Assembly: GCF_014297335.1 (NCBI RefSeq)
Contig: NZ_JACOQH010000009.1
Coordinates: 44,441 to 108,440, forward strand
Direction: 5' to 3'
Length of the DNA: 64,000 nt
Source: Roseburia_D yibonii
GTDB taxonomy: Bacteria > Bacillota > Clostridia > Lachnospirales > Lachnospiraceae
Part shown: in pieces, positions 35,359-43,429 of the stretch
How positions within the stretch are numbered: the first letter of the stretch is position 1
How the letters are laid out: every line of letters starts with the position of its first letter
Translations under genes and position numbers: made by a program
The notes under the pieces: model-generated
Told to the model about the DNA's origin: nothing
The model's database searches: none
The model's input: only the letters and a program-made list of their open reading frames with translations

Positions 35359-36044
35359 TTCTTTTCGCCTCCTGTCCATTGATAACCCATACCGTAAACC
35401 GTTTTGATATATGTGTCGCCATCCGCTTCAATCTTACTGCGAACGCGGCTGATAGAAGTAGTAAGGGTATGTTCATCTACATATTTTTCATCAATGTCCC
35501 ACAGCCTTTCCAAAAGTTGTTGGCGGGTAAGTACCTGCTTCGGATTTTTAAGAAATAGGTTCAGCATTTTATATTCCATCGCAGAAAGCGCTAATGGTTT
35601 CCCGTTCAAACTTGCAAATTGTTCCGAAAAATCCAGAAACAGGCTACCATCCTCGTAAATATCCTTAGCTGGTTTGTGATGTTCCAACATAGCGAACATG
35701 GCTTTGATCTTTCGCTGCAAAGCACTAATCGAAAAAGGTTTCGTGATATAATCCACTGCACCAGCTTCATATCCTTGTATCTGATCGCTTTCCTGATCGT
35801 TGGCAGTTAGAAATATAACTACTGTATCAGGATGCTCTGGCTTGATAAGACGGCATAGGTCATAACCATTTCCGTCTGGTAAATTTATATCCAGCAATAC
35901 CAAATCAAAAATGTTTGTTTTTAATGATTCAGCGGCTGTCCTTGCATTCAGAACAGAAGTTATTGTGTAACCGTCCAATTCCAAATTATAAGTAAGCGTT
36001 TTATTCAAAAGATTATCGTCTTCGACAATTAAAATCTGCTTCAT
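35355..36044 (-). CDS. OmpR-type response regulator of the transporter cassette
   Basis: This 229-residue regulator has a receiver domain (MKQILIVEDDNLLNKT, phospho-Asp in LVLLDINLPDGNG, Lys in YITKPFS) and a winged-helix DNA-binding domain (LTRQQLLERLWDIDEKYVDE, TYIKTVYGMGYQW). The frame runs on to 36242 through intron-remnant DNA, but ATG 36044 is the natural start. A CTCGGACATTTG box lies 40 bp upstream, so it probably regulates itself and the ABC genes. Confidence 0.9.
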   Translation of the reverse strand: MKQILIVEDDNLLNKTLTYNLELDGYTITSVLNARTAAESLKTNIFDLVLLDINLPDGNGYDLCRLIKPEHPDTVVIFLTANDQESDQIQGYEAGAVDYITKPFSISALQRKIKAMFAMLEHHKPAKDIYEDGSLFLDFSEQFASLNGKPLALSAMEYKMLNLFLKNPKQVLTRQQLLERLWDIDEKYVDEHTLTTSISRVRSKIEADGDTYIKTVYGMGYQWTGGEKK

Positions 36045-36083
36045 ATTGTCACTTCCTTTTCTTTTTGCAGATAATATAACAGG

Positions 36084-36095
36084 CAAATGTCCGAG
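36084..36095 (-). promoter_or_regulatory. Response-regulator box before the two-component operon
   Basis: CAAATGTCCGAG on the plus strand (CTCGGACATTTG on minus) is identical to the box before the ATPase gene. A TTGTAACA lies just upstream and a TTATATTAT -10-like stretch just downstream on the minus strand. Confidence 0.6.
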
Positions 36096-36160
36096 AATTG
36101 TTACAAGGCCAAATATATTTTTCATTTTACAGCTTTTTTCTGTGTACTGCAATTTTATAA

Positions 36161-36245
36161 TCGAGTAGGAGGAATTTCTCTTAAATGAGAAATTCCGACC
36201 TCTCACACCACCGTACGTACGGTTCCGTATACGGCGGTTCAATCA
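36161..36245 (-). mobile_element. 3' remnant of a group II intron (domains V and VI)
   Basis: On the minus strand, AACCGCCGTATACGG, the loop, and CCGTACGTACGGTGGT form the domain V hairpin with its bulge. GTGTGAGAGG and a domain VI hairpin (GGAATTTCTC with GAGAAATTCC) follow, ending CTACTCGAT at 36161. This matches the 3' end of bacterial group II introns. No reverse transcriptase or 5' part is present. It marks the border between the transporter cassette and the TipAS remnant. Confidence 0.75.
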
Positions 36246-36254
36246 ACTTAACAA

Positions 36255-36596
36255 TGGGGACAAACCTCTGAGTATAAGGAGTTTGAAGAGAAAACAAAGA
36301 ACTGGACGAAAGACGATGAAGCTACTGTTGCAAATGAGTTTATGCAATTATTTGTTGAATTCGGACAAATGAAAGAAATGGACCCAGAAGATGAACAGGT
36401 GCAGTTGCAGGTAAGGAAACTTCAGGATTACATTACAGATCATTTTTATACATGTTCTGATAAGATTTTATGCGGTCTTGGAAGAATGTATGCCGGTGGA
36501 GGAGAACTTACGGAAAATATTGATGATGTTGGAGGAGTTGGCACAGCAGAGTTTGCAAGTAAAGCTATTGATATATTTTATATGAGCAGAATGTAA
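36255..36596 (+). pseudogene. MerR/TipA-type regulator, C-terminal TipAS domain only
   Basis: The frame WGQTSEYKEFEEKTKNWTKD continues to a TAA at 36594-36596 and ends VGGVGTAEFASKAIDIFYMS, the classic TipAS drug-binding end (with ITDHFYTCSDKILCGLGRMY before it). The MerR DNA-binding half is missing; a TAA closes the frame at 36249-36251. The intron remnant abuts the break. It was probably a complete drug-sensing regulator before the cassette inserted. Confidence 0.75.
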
Positions 36597-36642
36597 ATTC
36601 CAGTTTGTTGAATTAAAAATGAAATAAAGTTCCAGTAATCAT

Positions 36643-36677
36643 AGAGTGTATGGATTCAATTACATATGCTCTTTTTC
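36643..36677 (+). terminator. Terminator of the TipAS remnant
   Basis: AGAGTGTATG (36643-36652) pairs with CATATGCTCT (36663-36672), with two wobble pairs, followed by a T-run to 36677. Confidence 0.6.
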
Positions 36678-36713
36678 TTTACTTAATTTCATGAAAAATA
36701 TAAAAATCTAATG

Positions 36714-36764
36714 TTACGAGTTTCTTACGAATTGCATTAAAAAAACTCGCAAGAAAACTCGTAA
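36714..36764. repeat. Inverted repeat before leader-box copy 5
   Basis: TTACGAGTTTCTT (36714-36726) is inverted at 36751-36764 (AAGAAAACTCGTAA, one extra base). A long A-run follows and then leader-box copy 5. It could bind a regulator of the excision genes. Confidence 0.4.
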
Positions 36765-36792
36765 AAAAAAAAGTAAAAAAATTTGCTTTTGA

Positions 36793-36832
36793 CCACTGTA
36801 AAACATGCTCTGAGCGTTTCGTTATATGAAGG
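36793..36832 (+). promoter_or_regulatory. ICE leader box, copy 5 (before xis)
   Basis: CCACTGTAAAACATGCTC then TGAGCGTTTCGTTATATG and AAGG, with an A/T-rich run before it and the GCTC-T-GAGC dyad intact. It lies 43 bp before the small excisionase-like gene and heads the xis-int block. Confidence 0.75.
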
Positions 36833-36874
36833 GATAATTTTTCTTTCATATTTCAAAGAAAAGAGGATAAAGAA

Positions 36875-37051
36875 ATGTCAGAGAAAAGATGTTATACAGT
36901 TCAAGAGTTACAGGAAATCTTAGGAGTCAGCAGACCTACTATTTATAACCTTTTGAAGAAAAAGGAATTCCGGTGGATCCAGTTGGATGGCGGAAAGTAT
37001 CGCATCTCTAAGAAGAGTTTCGATGACTGGCTCGATAACTTGGAACAGTAA
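36875..37051 (+). CDS. xis: Excisionase-like small HTH protein
   Basis: ATG 36875 follows AGAGGATAA. The 58-residue protein (MSEKRCYTVQELQEILGVSR, then PTIYNLLKKKEF and KYRISKKSFDDWLDNLEQ) is a single HTH_17 domain, the fold of Xis/excisionase and MerR-like DNA-bending proteins. It lies two genes before the integrase and directly after leader-box copy 5, so it probably promotes excision. The symbol is by role, not by proven identity. Confidence 0.7.
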   Translation: MSEKRCYTVQELQEILGVSRPTIYNLLKKKEFRWIQLDGGKYRISKKSFDDWLDNLEQ

Positions 37052-37171
37052 AAAACAGGGTGTTGATCAGGCAGATTTTATCTGCAATCGACATCCTAAA
37101 TTTTTATCTGGATTTGAGATATGATATAAGAAAAAACACTAACACTAAAAAAGACAGGAAGTGAAGAATAA

Positions 37172-38161
37172 ATGGCAACAGCAATTATGAAACAAAAAGA
37201 AGTTCCGGAAATGGACGATGTTGAAGAAATCATTTCGAAAATATCAGAAGAAAGTCCTTACAAACGGCGTCCAACACAAAAGAGGACCTGGATGACCGTG
37301 CCGGAAATGGGAAAGCTACTGGGATTAAAAAAGACAGATCGATATTGGCTGGTGCATAAAAACGTTTTTGAATCAAAAGAGATTGCCGGAAAGATACGAA
37401 TCAATATTGCCAGCTTTGAAAAATGGTATGCCAATCAGATTAAATACCATAAAGTTACCGGAGAAGAACCGGGGAAAGAATTGAAATCCTGGTCCTATTC
37501 TGTTAAGGAAGTCGCGGATCTGTTGGGTGTTGATGAATATCTTGTTTATGATTTACTCAAGAAAAATCAAATGGAAGCTGTTATTGTCGATTACTGGAAA
37601 CGAATACCAAAAGAATCTTTTCGGAATTGGTATAAAAGCCAGTCCCGGTATCGAACAAAGGAAGACAGAGAAAAAGACGCTCTTTTGGAAAATGCAACTA
37701 TTACGATGCCTGAGATGGCACAGCTGCTTGGAACAACCAGAAGTTCAGTATATACAATTCTTGATAATCCGAAGTATAGTCATTTTTTTGAATTCATTGT
37801 GATTGCAGAAAAGAAAAGGATCACAAAAGAGAGTTTTCAAAAATTCCTGGAAGGTCAGGACCGTTATAAGCTGGATCCATCGAATGATTATGAAGAACTT
37901 GCACAGGAACAGAATATTGCCCTGGCTAATTTCCGGCGGAAGAAATTATCACAAACCGGAATACGAGGAAGCAATGGAAATATAAAATATCTTACTTTTG
38001 ATGAAGCTTCCTATCTGGCAAAGGTCAGCAGAAGCATGATCAACAAGTGGGCGGATAAAGGGAAGTTCACAGTAATAAAAGTTGGCAGTCGAGTAAGGAT
38101 CTGTCGGGATGAATTTGAGGACTGGATGGAACAAAGAGATTTGGAAAGGAGCATGCAATAA
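37172..38161 (+). CDS. Protein with four tandem excisionase-type HTH domains
   Basis: This 329-residue protein repeats the HTH_17 pattern four times: MTVPEMGKLLGLKKTDRYWL, YSVKEVADLLGVDEYLVYDL, ITMPEMAQLLGTTRSSVYTI and LTFDEASYLAKVSRSMINKW. Each is followed by a short beta hairpin and a Lys/Arg-Phe-Trp segment such as FEKWYANQ. A protein with four DNA-binding units could span several sites at the attachment region. It ends 1 bp before the integrase ATG, so it is coupled to int. I know of no tested function. Confidence 0.7.
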   Translation: MATAIMKQKEVPEMDDVEEIISKISEESPYKRRPTQKRTWMTVPEMGKLLGLKKTDRYWLVHKNVFESKEIAGKIRINIASFEKWYANQIKYHKVTGEEPGKELKSWSYSVKEVADLLGVDEYLVYDLLKKNQMEAVIVDYWKRIPKESFRNWYKSQSRYRTKEDREKDALLENATITMPEMAQLLGTTRSSVYTILDNPKYSHFFEFIVIAEKKRITKESFQKFLEGQDRYKLDPSNDYEELAQEQNIALANFRRKKLSQTGIRGSNGNIKYLTFDEASYLAKVSRSMINKWADKGKFTVIKVGSRVRICRDEFEDWMEQRDLERSMQ

Positions 38162-38162
38162 T

Positions 38163-39554
38163 ATGGCATCTATAAGAGAACGAAATGGAAAATTTAATGT
38201 AATCTATTCTTATACGAATGAAAAAGGTGAGAGGAAACAGAAGTGGGAAACCTATGAAACGAAAGCCGAAGCAAAGAGAAGAAAAAAAGAAATTGAATAT
38301 AAAAAAGAGATGGGATCATTTGTCGTCCGTAAATGCAAAACACTGGACGAGCTTATTACAGAATATGTTGCACTTTATGGCAAAGAAAACTGGGCGCTTT
38401 CTACATATGAAGGAAATGTCTCTCTTATCAATAACTATATTCTTCCGATCATTGGTGATACGAAACTCTCAGAGATCAATACCAGATTCATCGAAAGATA
38501 TTATCAGAGTCTTTTGAAGAGACGTGCAGTTATCAATCCATTGAATAAAACCAGTCGAAATGAATTTGTATCTTCCAGTACGGTCAGGGATATTAATAAG
38601 CTGCTTAGAAACTGTTTTGAACAGGCAGTGAAATGGGAGTTGATGGAGAAGAATCCTTGCACCCATGCGACTGTACCAAAACATAAATCACAAAAAAGAG
38701 ACATCTGGACAGCGGATACATTAATGTATGCGCTCAGTGTCTGTGAAGATGAGCGATTAAAGCTTGCAATAAATCTATCCTTTTCATGTTCCTTACGACT
38801 TGGTGAGCTGCTTGGTCTTACCTGGGATTGTGTAGATATTTCTCCTGAGGCAATTGAAGAAAACCGTGCATATGTCTTCATCAACAAAGAATCACAGCGT
38901 ATAAGAAAAGAATCGTTGAATGCATTGGATGGAAAAGATGTGTTGTTGGTATTCCCGACAAATCATAAGAAGAATTCTACGGTCCGTATTCTGAAAACAC
39001 CAAAGACAGAAAGCAGTGTGCGTAAGATATTCTTACCAAAGAGTGTCGCTAATATGTTGGTAGACTGGAAAGCGGAACAGGATGAAATGAAAGAAATCCT
39101 TGGTGATGAATATATGGACTATAACCTGGTTATGGCAAGTACCTTTGGGCTTCCTCTAGGAGATGGAGCAATACGTGGTCCTTTAAAAAAACTGATCGAG
39201 GACTATAATCTCCCACCGGTTGTATTTCACAGTTTTCGTCATAGCAGCGTTACTTATAAGCTGAAATTGAATGGTGGAGACATCAAGGCGGTACAGGGTG
39301 ATTCCGGCCATGCTCAGGTCAATATGGTTACGGATGTGTACTCTCATATTCTGGATGATGACCGAAGGAAAAATGCAGAGCTTTTTGAAGAAGCGTTTTA
39401 TGAGAAAAAGAATCTGGATCCACAGATGCATGTACAGCAGGAAAATAATAATGCAACTGTTGCTGATGAAGTCGATCCGGAACTTCTGGCAAAAGTGTTG
39501 GCAAATCCAGAGATGCGGGCATTGCTCAATTCACTGGCGAAGACGATGAAGTAA
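38163..39554 (+). CDS. int: Tyrosine integrase of the ICE
   Basis: This 463-residue recombinase has an AP2-like arm-binding start (MASIRERNGKFNVIYSYTNE), a SAM-like core-binding domain (YVALYGKENWALSTYEGNVS) and the catalytic domain: Arg in FSCSLRLGELLGL, HSFRHSS (His-x-x-Arg), GHAQ and the nucleophile Tyr in VTDVYSHILDD. It integrates into and excises from the 3' end of a tRNA-Arg gene 450 bp downstream. ATG 38163 is preferred to the longer frame. Confidence 0.92.
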   Translation: MASIRERNGKFNVIYSYTNEKGERKQKWETYETKAEAKRRKKEIEYKKEMGSFVVRKCKTLDELITEYVALYGKENWALSTYEGNVSLINNYILPIIGDTKLSEINTRFIERYYQSLLKRRAVINPLNKTSRNEFVSSSTVRDINKLLRNCFEQAVKWELMEKNPCTHATVPKHKSQKRDIWTADTLMYALSVCEDERLKLAINLSFSCSLRLGELLGLTWDCVDISPEAIEENRAYVFINKESQRIRKESLNALDGKDVLLVFPTNHKKNSTVRILKTPKTESSVRKIFLPKSVANMLVDWKAEQDEMKEILGDEYMDYNLVMASTFGLPLGDGAIRGPLKKLIEDYNLPPVVFHSFRHSSVTYKLKLNGGDIKAVQGDSGHAQVNMVTDVYSHILDDDRRKNAELFEEAFYEKKNLDPQMHVQQENNNATVADEVDPELLAKVLANPEMRALLNSLAKTMK

Positions 39555-39580
39555 TTAGTCTATCTCCATCATATCTATTG

Positions 39581-39617
39581 GAATCTCCATCATTTGATGA
39601 TGGAATGATGGAGATTC
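39581..39617. repeat. Perfect 14-bp inverted repeat after int
   Basis: GAATCTCCATCATT (39581-39594) is repeated inverted at 39604-39617 with a 9-nt loop. There is no T-run on the plus strand. It is either a weak terminator or part of the attachment-site complex. Confidence 0.45.
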
Positions 39618-39994
39618 AGTTACAAAAAAGGTTACAGATATTTTTACTGAATAAAATTTGCCAGTCAAAAACGCATGGACAAACCGTCTCGTATGCGTTA
39701 TATTATTTATAGACAAGAAAATATCTTGTGCTTTCGATAGGAAGTTTAATTGAATACTGTTTACCATGATCGAACGTACGAAGCATGGTGGTCATATAAC
39801 AGATGTCGATGGTAATATCAAGGCATTCCCCAATTATTAGCTGGAGCAAACAATCAGCTAACTTTCAGAGCTTTACAGAGCTTGACAGAGGGGGTATTCA
39901 GAATAACTCGAATTGAATCGGAAACAGTTTTATATAGTATCCCACTTGGGTTTACCTTACCTCAGATTGACAGAGAGTGACAATAGGTTGGAGC
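39618..39994. other. Attachment-site arm region with phased repeats
   Basis: No credible gene lies between int and the tRNA fragment. CAGAG occurs at 39866, 39876 and 39886, exactly 10 bp apart, within TTCAGAGCT, TTACAGAGCT and TTGACAGAG. TTGACAGAG recurs at 39967. Spacing by one helical turn beside the crossover fits arm-type sites for integrase or excisionase. Confidence 0.5.
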
Positions 39995-40040
39995 TCTCCT
40001 AAGGGGAAGGCCGGGGGTTCGAATCCCTTTTGGCGCGCCA
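39995..40040 (+). tRNA. 3' fragment of tRNA-Arg(CCU) at the ICE attachment site
   Basis: The anticodon loop CTCCTAA, the anticodon-stem 3' side GGGGA, the T-arm (GGGGG TTCGAAT CCCTT), acceptor strand and encoded CCA (to 40040) are present. The 5' half (acceptor, D-arm, anticodon-stem 5' side) is missing and replaced by ICE DNA. This is the classic end of an element integrated in a tRNA 3' end; the whole tRNA should lie at the other ICE end. Confidence 0.8.
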
Positions 40041-40049
40041 GATAATAAC

Positions 40050-40087
40050 GCCGAAAGCCTTTGTTTTCAAGGGTTTTCGGCTTTTTT
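40050..40087 (+). terminator. Terminator behind the tRNA-Arg fragment
   Basis: GCCGAAAGCC pairs with GGGTTTTCGGC around a T-rich loop and runs into six T residues at 40082-40087. It is the native terminator of the tRNA gene. Confidence 0.8.
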
Positions 40088-40273
40088 ATTGAGCAGTAAA
40101 AGAAAAAATAATCAAGCTTCGCTTGGAGAGGTTTTTCTCTTTTATTGCTGCAAGGGAATCATGGTTCGGGTGTTTCGTATCGCTTATATTATACAGTAAA
40201 TTCAGTGGTTTTGTACAGTAGCTAAATATTTAGGTGATTAGCGGCGTTAAATACGGTTGGTGTCGGATGACCT

Positions 40274-40705
40274 TTATTTGCCCGAATTATTCTTTTCGTA
40301 CATGGCGATGGCAAACGCAAGCATCTGTTTTCCGGCTGAATCAGAAGCCACTTCCTCAAGTTTTTTTGCAAAATCTTCATCTTTCAGAGAGATTGTCACT
40401 TTGGATTCAGAATCCGATTTGCCAGAGCGACTAAGGAATTTTCCAATCGCTTTTGCTGTGTCAATTCTTACGCTGTCCTCCGGCGTTTCGTAATAGTCCT
40501 GTATCGTACTCAACTGACGATGGGCGGTATCCTTAGCCAAGCTCACATAGTCATGCCTGTTATAATCAAGTTTTTTTGTGATTGAGAAATGCCTTAGGCT
40601 ATACAGGTCTACTTTTGGAAGTCCTAAAGGCTCATAGAGTGAACGGAACATATCATCGGCGTATTGTGAACTGATATGCGTACCATCCTCGTGAGCAAAT
40701 ATCAA
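40274..40705 (-). pseudogene. Remnant of another tyrosine integrase (C-terminal part)
   Basis: The frame encodes a catalytic-domain end: VDLYSLRHFSITKKL (Arg of the R-H motif), DTAHRQLSTIQDYYETPED (His and the candidate nucleophile Tyr), then a DUF-like tail. The N-terminal half and the first catalytic Arg are missing. It lies next to the same tRNA site, so an older element probably used this site and decayed. Confidence 0.7.
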
Positions 40706-40892
40706 ATCATCATCAATGTAGCTGTCTCCTGCAAGCTGCTTATTTCTGCTAATTCAATGGGGATAATAGATTTCATTAATAATCACTTAAACTTATTTTT
40801 TGAATTTCTCAGAAATAAATCATTTACAAATCAGGAATTGGAATCTTTGGTACCTGGAAAAGATTATTCTCATGTTGAGGAACAAAAGCAGG
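40706..40892. other. Degenerate stretch between remnants
   Basis: A short frame (MGIIDFINNHLNLFFEFLRN, then KSFTNQELESLVPGKDYSHV) is visible from about 40757. It has no start signal and no family I recognise. It joins directly to the cardiolipin synthase fragment and is probably decayed DNA. Confidence 0.3.
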
Positions 40893-41108
40893 TGTTGTGG
40901 AACAATTAATCTGGATTATCGAAGTTTATATCACCATTTTGAAAACGGCTGTTTTATGGCAGATTGTCAGGCAGTTGTGGAAATAAAAAATGATCTGATA
41001 AGAACGATGGGAGAATATCGTGATGTGACAGACCAATATCAAACCGGACGAAGTGCATATTTGCGACTGGGACAATTATTTATGAGATTATTTGCTGGAT
41101 TGCTATAA
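40893..41108 (+). pseudogene. 3' fragment of a cardiolipin synthase gene
   Basis: The last 70 residues (CGTINLDYRSLYHHFENGCF ... GRSAYLRLGQLFMRLFAGLL) align closely with the C-terminus of the intact cls at 46564-48123. The rest, including the HKD motif, is missing. It shows that a second cls copy existed here and was cut by the arrival of the mobile DNA at the tRNA site. Confidence 0.85.
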
Positions 41109-41120
41109 GAATCTGATGAA

Positions 41121-41177
41121 ACGACCTTTCAAAAAACAGTTGATTTAGAAGTTAACTGTTTTTGAAAGGCCGTTTTT
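41121..41177 (+). terminator. Strong terminator of the lost cls gene
   Basis: ACGACCTTTCAAAAAACAGT pairs with ACTGTTTTTGAAAGGCCGT, followed by a T-run. Confidence 0.85.
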
Positions 41178-41306
41178 GCTATATCTAACAGTCTGTTGTA
41201 CAAAGAAGATTTTGCATGGATGAAAAAAACAAATTTTGTTGAGGTTAAATTGAGATTGACTTTGTATTGTATAAGTATGAAATAAAAAGGAATCAAGTGA
41301 TGTACA

Positions 41307-42740
41307 ATGAAAAAGTATAAAATATGTAAAATCCTTCTTGTTATACTGGCAATTTTTTTATGTGTGGCTTTTTATGAATTGCTCGGAATCTGCGTTGCAT
41401 ATAAAAAGCAGCCGGAAGTGTCCAATACAACCAAAAAAGAAACAAAAAATGGGTCATGGAACGAATGCAGTGAAAATACAGAACGGGCAGTAATCATAGA
41501 AAAGAATCCAGAAGCGCTTTTACAAAGAGTGCGTTTGATCAAGAATGCAAAAAAGGAAATTATTCTTTCTACTTTTGCATTTCAATCCGATGAAAGTGGA
41601 AAATTGATTTTAGGAGCACTGCATGATGCGGCAGACAGAGGTGTACATATTCGTCTGTTAGTAGATGGAATGGAGAGCTGGATTGATATGGAAGGAAATC
41701 CGTATTTCTATGGATTATCTTCCCATGAGAATGTTGAAATTAAACTATATAATAAGGCCAATCCGTTGAAACCATGGAAGATGATGGGTAGAATGCATGA
41801 TAAATATTTGATTGCAGATGGAAAGAGATATATTCTTGGGGGAAGAAATACATACAATTATTTCCTGGGTGATTTTCCGGGACATAAGAACTATGACAGA
41901 GACGTGTTAGTGGTTTGCGATGAACCTGAGAAAGAAAATTCAGTTAACCAGTTGTCAGAGTATTTTGAAACGATATGGGAACAAGAAGACAGTGGCTATT
42001 TTCATGACAATAAAAAACTGGCAAATAGAAAATCTGTAAAGAACGCAGTTTTAGAGCTGCAGAACGGCTATCAGAAATATTTTGAAGAGAATAAGGAAAG
42101 AATCTGCGATACCGATTACACGGACGAAACTTTTGAGACAGAAAAGATTGCATTAGTGTCAAATCCTATTCACACAGGTTCCAAAGAACCAGTAGTGTGG
42201 TATCAGTTGGGAGAATTGATGAAAAATGCAAAAAATCGTGTGAAGATCCACACGCCATATATTATCTGTAATGATATGATGTATAATACATGGGAGGAGA
42301 TTGCAGAGAACGTTTCAGATTTTTCTATCATGACAAATTCAGTTGCGAATAATGGGAATCCATTTGGGGCTGCCGATTATGCGAAAAACAGAAATAGAAT
42401 CTTAAGTACAGGAATTAATATCTGGGAATATGAAGGCGGTTATTCATACCACGGAAAAAGTATTCTGATTGACGATGATCTGTCTGTAATCGGTTCCTTT
42501 AATATGGACATGAGAAGTACATATCTGGATACGGAACTGATGCTTGTAATACGCAGTAAAGATATTAATAAACAGTTGGAAGAGGGGATGATGGAATATG
42601 AAAAAGTGTCCCGCCAGATATTAGAAGGCGGAACTTATAATGATCCATATCATGTAGAGCCAATCGAATTAACAAAGAAACGTCAGAGAAAAATATTTTT
42701 AGTACAGCATCTGCTTGGATGGGCAAGGTATCTGTTTTAA
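41307..42740 (+). CDS. Membrane-anchored phospholipase D superfamily protein
   Basis: This 477-residue protein has one N-terminal helix (ILLVILAIFLCVAFYELLGI) and two PLD catalytic motifs, MHDKYLIADGKRYILGGRN (about 168-186) and YHGKSILIDDDLSVIGSFN (about 390-408). Both HxK(x4-5)D sites are intact. It resembles cardiolipin synthases but has a single N-terminal helix and a longer spacer, so substrate and role are uncertain. The two-component system starts 18 bp downstream, so the genes are probably one operon. Confidence 0.8.
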   Translation: MKKYKICKILLVILAIFLCVAFYELLGICVAYKKQPEVSNTTKKETKNGSWNECSENTERAVIIEKNPEALLQRVRLIKNAKKEIILSTFAFQSDESGKLILGALHDAADRGVHIRLLVDGMESWIDMEGNPYFYGLSSHENVEIKLYNKANPLKPWKMMGRMHDKYLIADGKRYILGGRNTYNYFLGDFPGHKNYDRDVLVVCDEPEKENSVNQLSEYFETIWEQEDSGYFHDNKKLANRKSVKNAVLELQNGYQKYFEENKERICDTDYTDETFETEKIALVSNPIHTGSKEPVVWYQLGELMKNAKNRVKIHTPYIICNDMMYNTWEEIAENVSDFSIMTNSVANNGNPFGAADYAKNRNRILSTGINIWEYEGGYSYHGKSILIDDDLSVIGSFNMDMRSTYLDTELMLVIRSKDINKQLEEGMMEYEKVSRQILEGGTYNDPYHVEPIELTKKRQRKIFLVQHLLGWARYLF

Positions 42741-42757
42741 TAAGGAGGAAGGAAAAC

Positions 42758-43429
42758 GTGTTTCAAATATTGATTGTAGAAGATGATAAAGAATTAAGCC
42801 AGCTATTCCAAAAAGTGCTTGAGAAGAATGGATATCAAGTTAAAAGTGCATCGGATGGAGCACAGGCATTAGAAGTATTGGATAAGGAATATATTGATCT
42901 GATCATTTCTGATATTATGATGCCGGTTATGGATGGCTATGAACTGGTGTCGGAACTTCGTTCAGCAGGATATCAGATACCAGTGCTTATGATCACTGCG
43001 AAAGGTTCCTTTGATGATATGCGCCAGGGATTTCTTTCGGGAAGTGACGATTATATGGTAAAACCGGTAAATGTGAATGAAATGGTTTTAAGAGTCGGAG
43101 CACTGCTTCGCCGTGCACAGATACTGAATGAACACAAAATTGTGATCGGTTCAACAGAGTTTGATTATGATGCAATGACAGTTACAACTGATAAGGAAAG
43201 TCTTGTTTTGCCTAAAAAAGAATTCCTGCTTTTATATAAGCTTGCAGCTTCGCCAGGCAGAACATTTACAAAACAACAGTTGATGGATGAAGTATGGGGA
43301 TACGAGACGGAGGCAGACCCACATACGATAGAGGTACATATAGGAAGAATCAGAGAGCGTTTTAAAGATAACCCTGATTTTGAAATCGTAACAATGCGTG
43401 GAATTGGATACAAGGTGGTGAAAAAATAA
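42758..43429 (+). CDS. OmpR-type response regulator
   Basis: A 223-residue regulator starting at GTG 42758, seven nt after AGGAGGAAGG. Receiver: ILIVEDDKELSQLF, phospho-Asp in LIISDIMMPVMDGYE, Lys in YMVKPVNVNEM. DNA-binding domain: LTPKKEFLLLYKL-type region (seen as PKKEFLLLYKLAASPG) and TIEVHIGRIRERFKDN, IVTMRGIGYKVV. Its stop overlaps the kinase start (TAATG). It probably controls the PLD and FUSC genes around it. Confidence 0.9.
   Translation: MFQILIVEDDKELSQLFQKVLEKNGYQVKSASDGAQALEVLDKEYIDLIISDIMMPVMDGYELVSELRSAGYQIPVLMITAKGSFDDMRQGFLSGSDDYMVKPVNVNEMVLRVGALLRRAQILNEHKIVIGSTEFDYDAMTVTTDKESLVLPKKEFLLLYKLAASPGRTFTKQQLMDEVWGYETEADPHTIEVHIGRIRERFKDNPDFEIVTMRGIGYKVVKK

Noticed and set aside
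423..36832. The five leader boxes as a CRISPR array or IS ends
   Set aside because: The copies are kilobases apart, have no regular spacers, show both orientations and sit before operons; no transposase or cas gene is linked.
37949..38158. Many short antisense frames, especially opposite the surface protein, topB and VirB4
   Set aside because: They lack ribosome sites, have odd composition and lie wholly within strongly supported genes on the other strand.
39766..39840. Tiny ORF of about 24 codons between int and the tRNA fragment
   Set aside because: No ribosome site and it lies within the attachment arm region; it is more likely non-coding.
40706..40892. Small frame MGIIDFINNHLNLFF... as a regulator gene
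   Set aside because: No ribosome site, no recognised domain, and it reads without a break into the cls fragment, so it is probably junk between scars.
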